From NCBI GenBank assembly GCA_949130485.1, contig OX422190.1:6740361-6804360 (forward strand): 64,000 nucleotides of DNA, given 5' to 3'. The translations under genes and the position numbers were made by a program. Below, piece after piece: positions 62,563 through 64,000 of this stretch. This DNA is from Agelas oroides. Its lineage: Eukaryota; Porifera; Demospongiae; Agelasida; Agelasidae. How positions within the stretch are numbered: position 1 is the first letter of the stretch; each line of letters starts with the position of its first letter. The notes under the pieces were generated by a model. That model had not been told where the DNA came from. It saw only the letters and a program-made list of their open reading frames with translations, and searched no databases.

Positions 62563-63625
62563 ACTGGCCATTGAGTGTTTCCCCCGGGAAGGTAGTGGTT
62601 TATTATGCACTGCCTATGCGTGTAACAGTATTCTTTACATCCACTAGAAGCTAATCGTGCGCATTTTAATTGAAACTAGTACTTCGATGAGGCGGAAGTT
62701 GAACGTAGCGTAGCATGTTGTGCTACCGCAATCGACCAGGCCGTGTTTGTCGCGACCAATCTCGAGAAGTATACAAGCTACAAAGATGCAATCAAAAGCA
62801 TTATATAGCTAAATGAAAGCTCTAACTTTGCTACAGATTTCAAAGGAAGCAGAACTGTAACATCCAAGTTACAGGCACCAGAACATACCGAAGGTAGCAA
62901 CTTCCGGTATAAAAAGTTTGGTTTTATCTCCAAGCTTGTTCTTTAGTGGTAAGCTTCAAAACTACAGCGAAGCTAGGCAAAGCCTAAGGCTCTCCACTGT
63001 TTTTTTACCATAAGTCTGTAGCTGGTTTGCAACTGGAGATACAACACAGAGTATATAACATGTCGTCTAGGCTGCTTCCGGTGTGGTCATTCACATAATA
63101 CTGTAATAATTCACTATGGTCGGTAAAGAGTTAAATAGTAGCTGTGGCTAGTGTATGAGGCACATGAACACACGTACATGCACAAATAATTGCTGATAAC
63201 AGCCACCGACCCATAGCACTAAAACTGTTTGTGTTCAGACAGCAGGACCGAGAGGCTGTGCGTGCTACTATCAGTCGTTGCATTGTGGCTAGTTGCAGAG
63301 AAGTGGAGTGTCTATCCAGCAGCATAAATGGCTCCGTAGACCTAGCCCTTAGCTGTATCGCCTGTATGAATCTTAGCATATCATTGTAGGGCTTCCCAAA
63401 AGCCAATCTCAAGTAGTCACAACAAGCAGCAAAAAGAATAGTAGCTGCAGTGTCTGATCGAGGAAATACGGTACACATATGTACATTTAGCTTGACGGTT
63501 AACACAGTAAGCTGTACATGCAGTAACTTAGCTTTAGTAAGTGAGCTGTTCTCTTTCTCATGTACTACTACTACTACTGAGTCTTGGAACAAGGCTATAG
63601 TACAACAGCCAAGGCATATTACATG
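62563..63625. other. Unassigned region with dispersed repeat
   Basis: 63235-63330 (GAGAGGCTGTGCGTGCTA) resembles 34690-34790 and 55140-55250. A GAGGAAATACGGTA end lies near 63463. No gene seen. Confidence 0.4.
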
Positions 63626-63946
63626 TACCGTATTTCTTTACCACGGCTACTATTTTTTTTTTGCTGCTCGTTTTTGTGCAACTACTATTCAAGGGCGGCT
63701 ACAATTTGAGGGAGGCGTTTATTTCGTTGAGAGCCCGCAGACATCAACGATGGCTGGATATGATACGTACAAGCAATACAGTGACGACTGTTAGACGCTG
63801 TCAGAAGTACGCGCAGCCTCTCAGTCCTGCTTTCAACCGTGGAAACGAGTCATACGACACAAACAGCCCTAGAGCTAGCCCGGTTATCATCGCCAGAAAT
63901 TATTCGCACACGTATGCGTGTGCCGTCTATTCGAAGAAATACAGTA
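63626..63946. mobile_element. TACCGTATTTCTT-ended MITE, about 321 bp
   Basis: Left TACCGTATTTCTT and right AAGAAATACAGTA are inverted repeats. The interior has AAGGGCGGCTACAATTTGAG and a CGCGCAGCCTCTCAGTCCTG block related, in inverse orientation, to 34680-34720. The end type is common to several elements here. Confidence 0.65.
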
Positions 63947-64000
63947 TGTTTGACATTCCTCACTTGCAAGAAAAGATCTTTACCTTCACAACTTGTGTCT

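Noticed and set aside
63131-63592. 153-codon minus-strand open frame
   Set aside because: It runs across a dispersed repeat shared with 34690 and 55140 and has no recognisable domain.

Overview
The window is animal genomic DNA: intron-rich genes with GT-AG junctions, vertebrate-type CCCTAA telomeric repeats, many miniature inverted-repeat transposons, and non-LTR retrotransposon debris. The compact class F receptor genes and the mobile-element load suggest an early-branching animal, most likely a sponge. That assignment is inference; no marker gene here settles it.

Layout. Three direct tandem units of about 20 kb fill most of the window (roughly 0.5-20.4 kb, 20.4-42.3 kb and 42.3-57.3 kb). 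Each carries one plus-strand copy of the same Frizzled-like receptor gene (3315-13428, 23539-33564, 45777-54033). The seven main exons are found in all three copies with the same phases and almost the same lengths. Exon 1 encodes a cytosolic tail plus one membrane helix with no cleavable signal peptide. Exon 2 encodes a Frizzled-type cysteine-rich domain (CRD). Exons 3-7 encode a class F seven-helix bundle and a short C-tail. The joined product is predicted to cross the membrane eight times. The step from exon 1 to exon 2 is unresolved: a small extra exon with a GC donor, or an alternative donor 4 bases downstream, is needed to keep frame.

The right end of the array (57198-58703, minus strand) is a convergent gene for a coiled-coil, proline- and tyrosine-motif-rich adaptor-like protein. 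A 3' fragment of it lies at 36184-36316, downstream of receptor copy 2, which marks one end of the duplicated unit. A possible first exon of another plus-strand gene lies at 59165-59297.

Mobile DNA explains much of the rest. A family of foldback elements with TAGCCTCGTTCCCAGGC-like ends, 43 bp to about 1 kb long, makes 9-bp target duplications. Two hAT-like elements have 8-bp duplications. Several other inverted-repeat elements are present. An N-terminal zinc-finger, reverse transcriptase and restriction-like-endonuclease retrotransposon (about 38.9-42.15 kb, minus strand) is frameshifted and partly inverted. Because the units are paralogous, empty sites can be read directly for several insertions, and these date them relative to the duplications: units 2 and 3 share insertions that unit 1 lacks.
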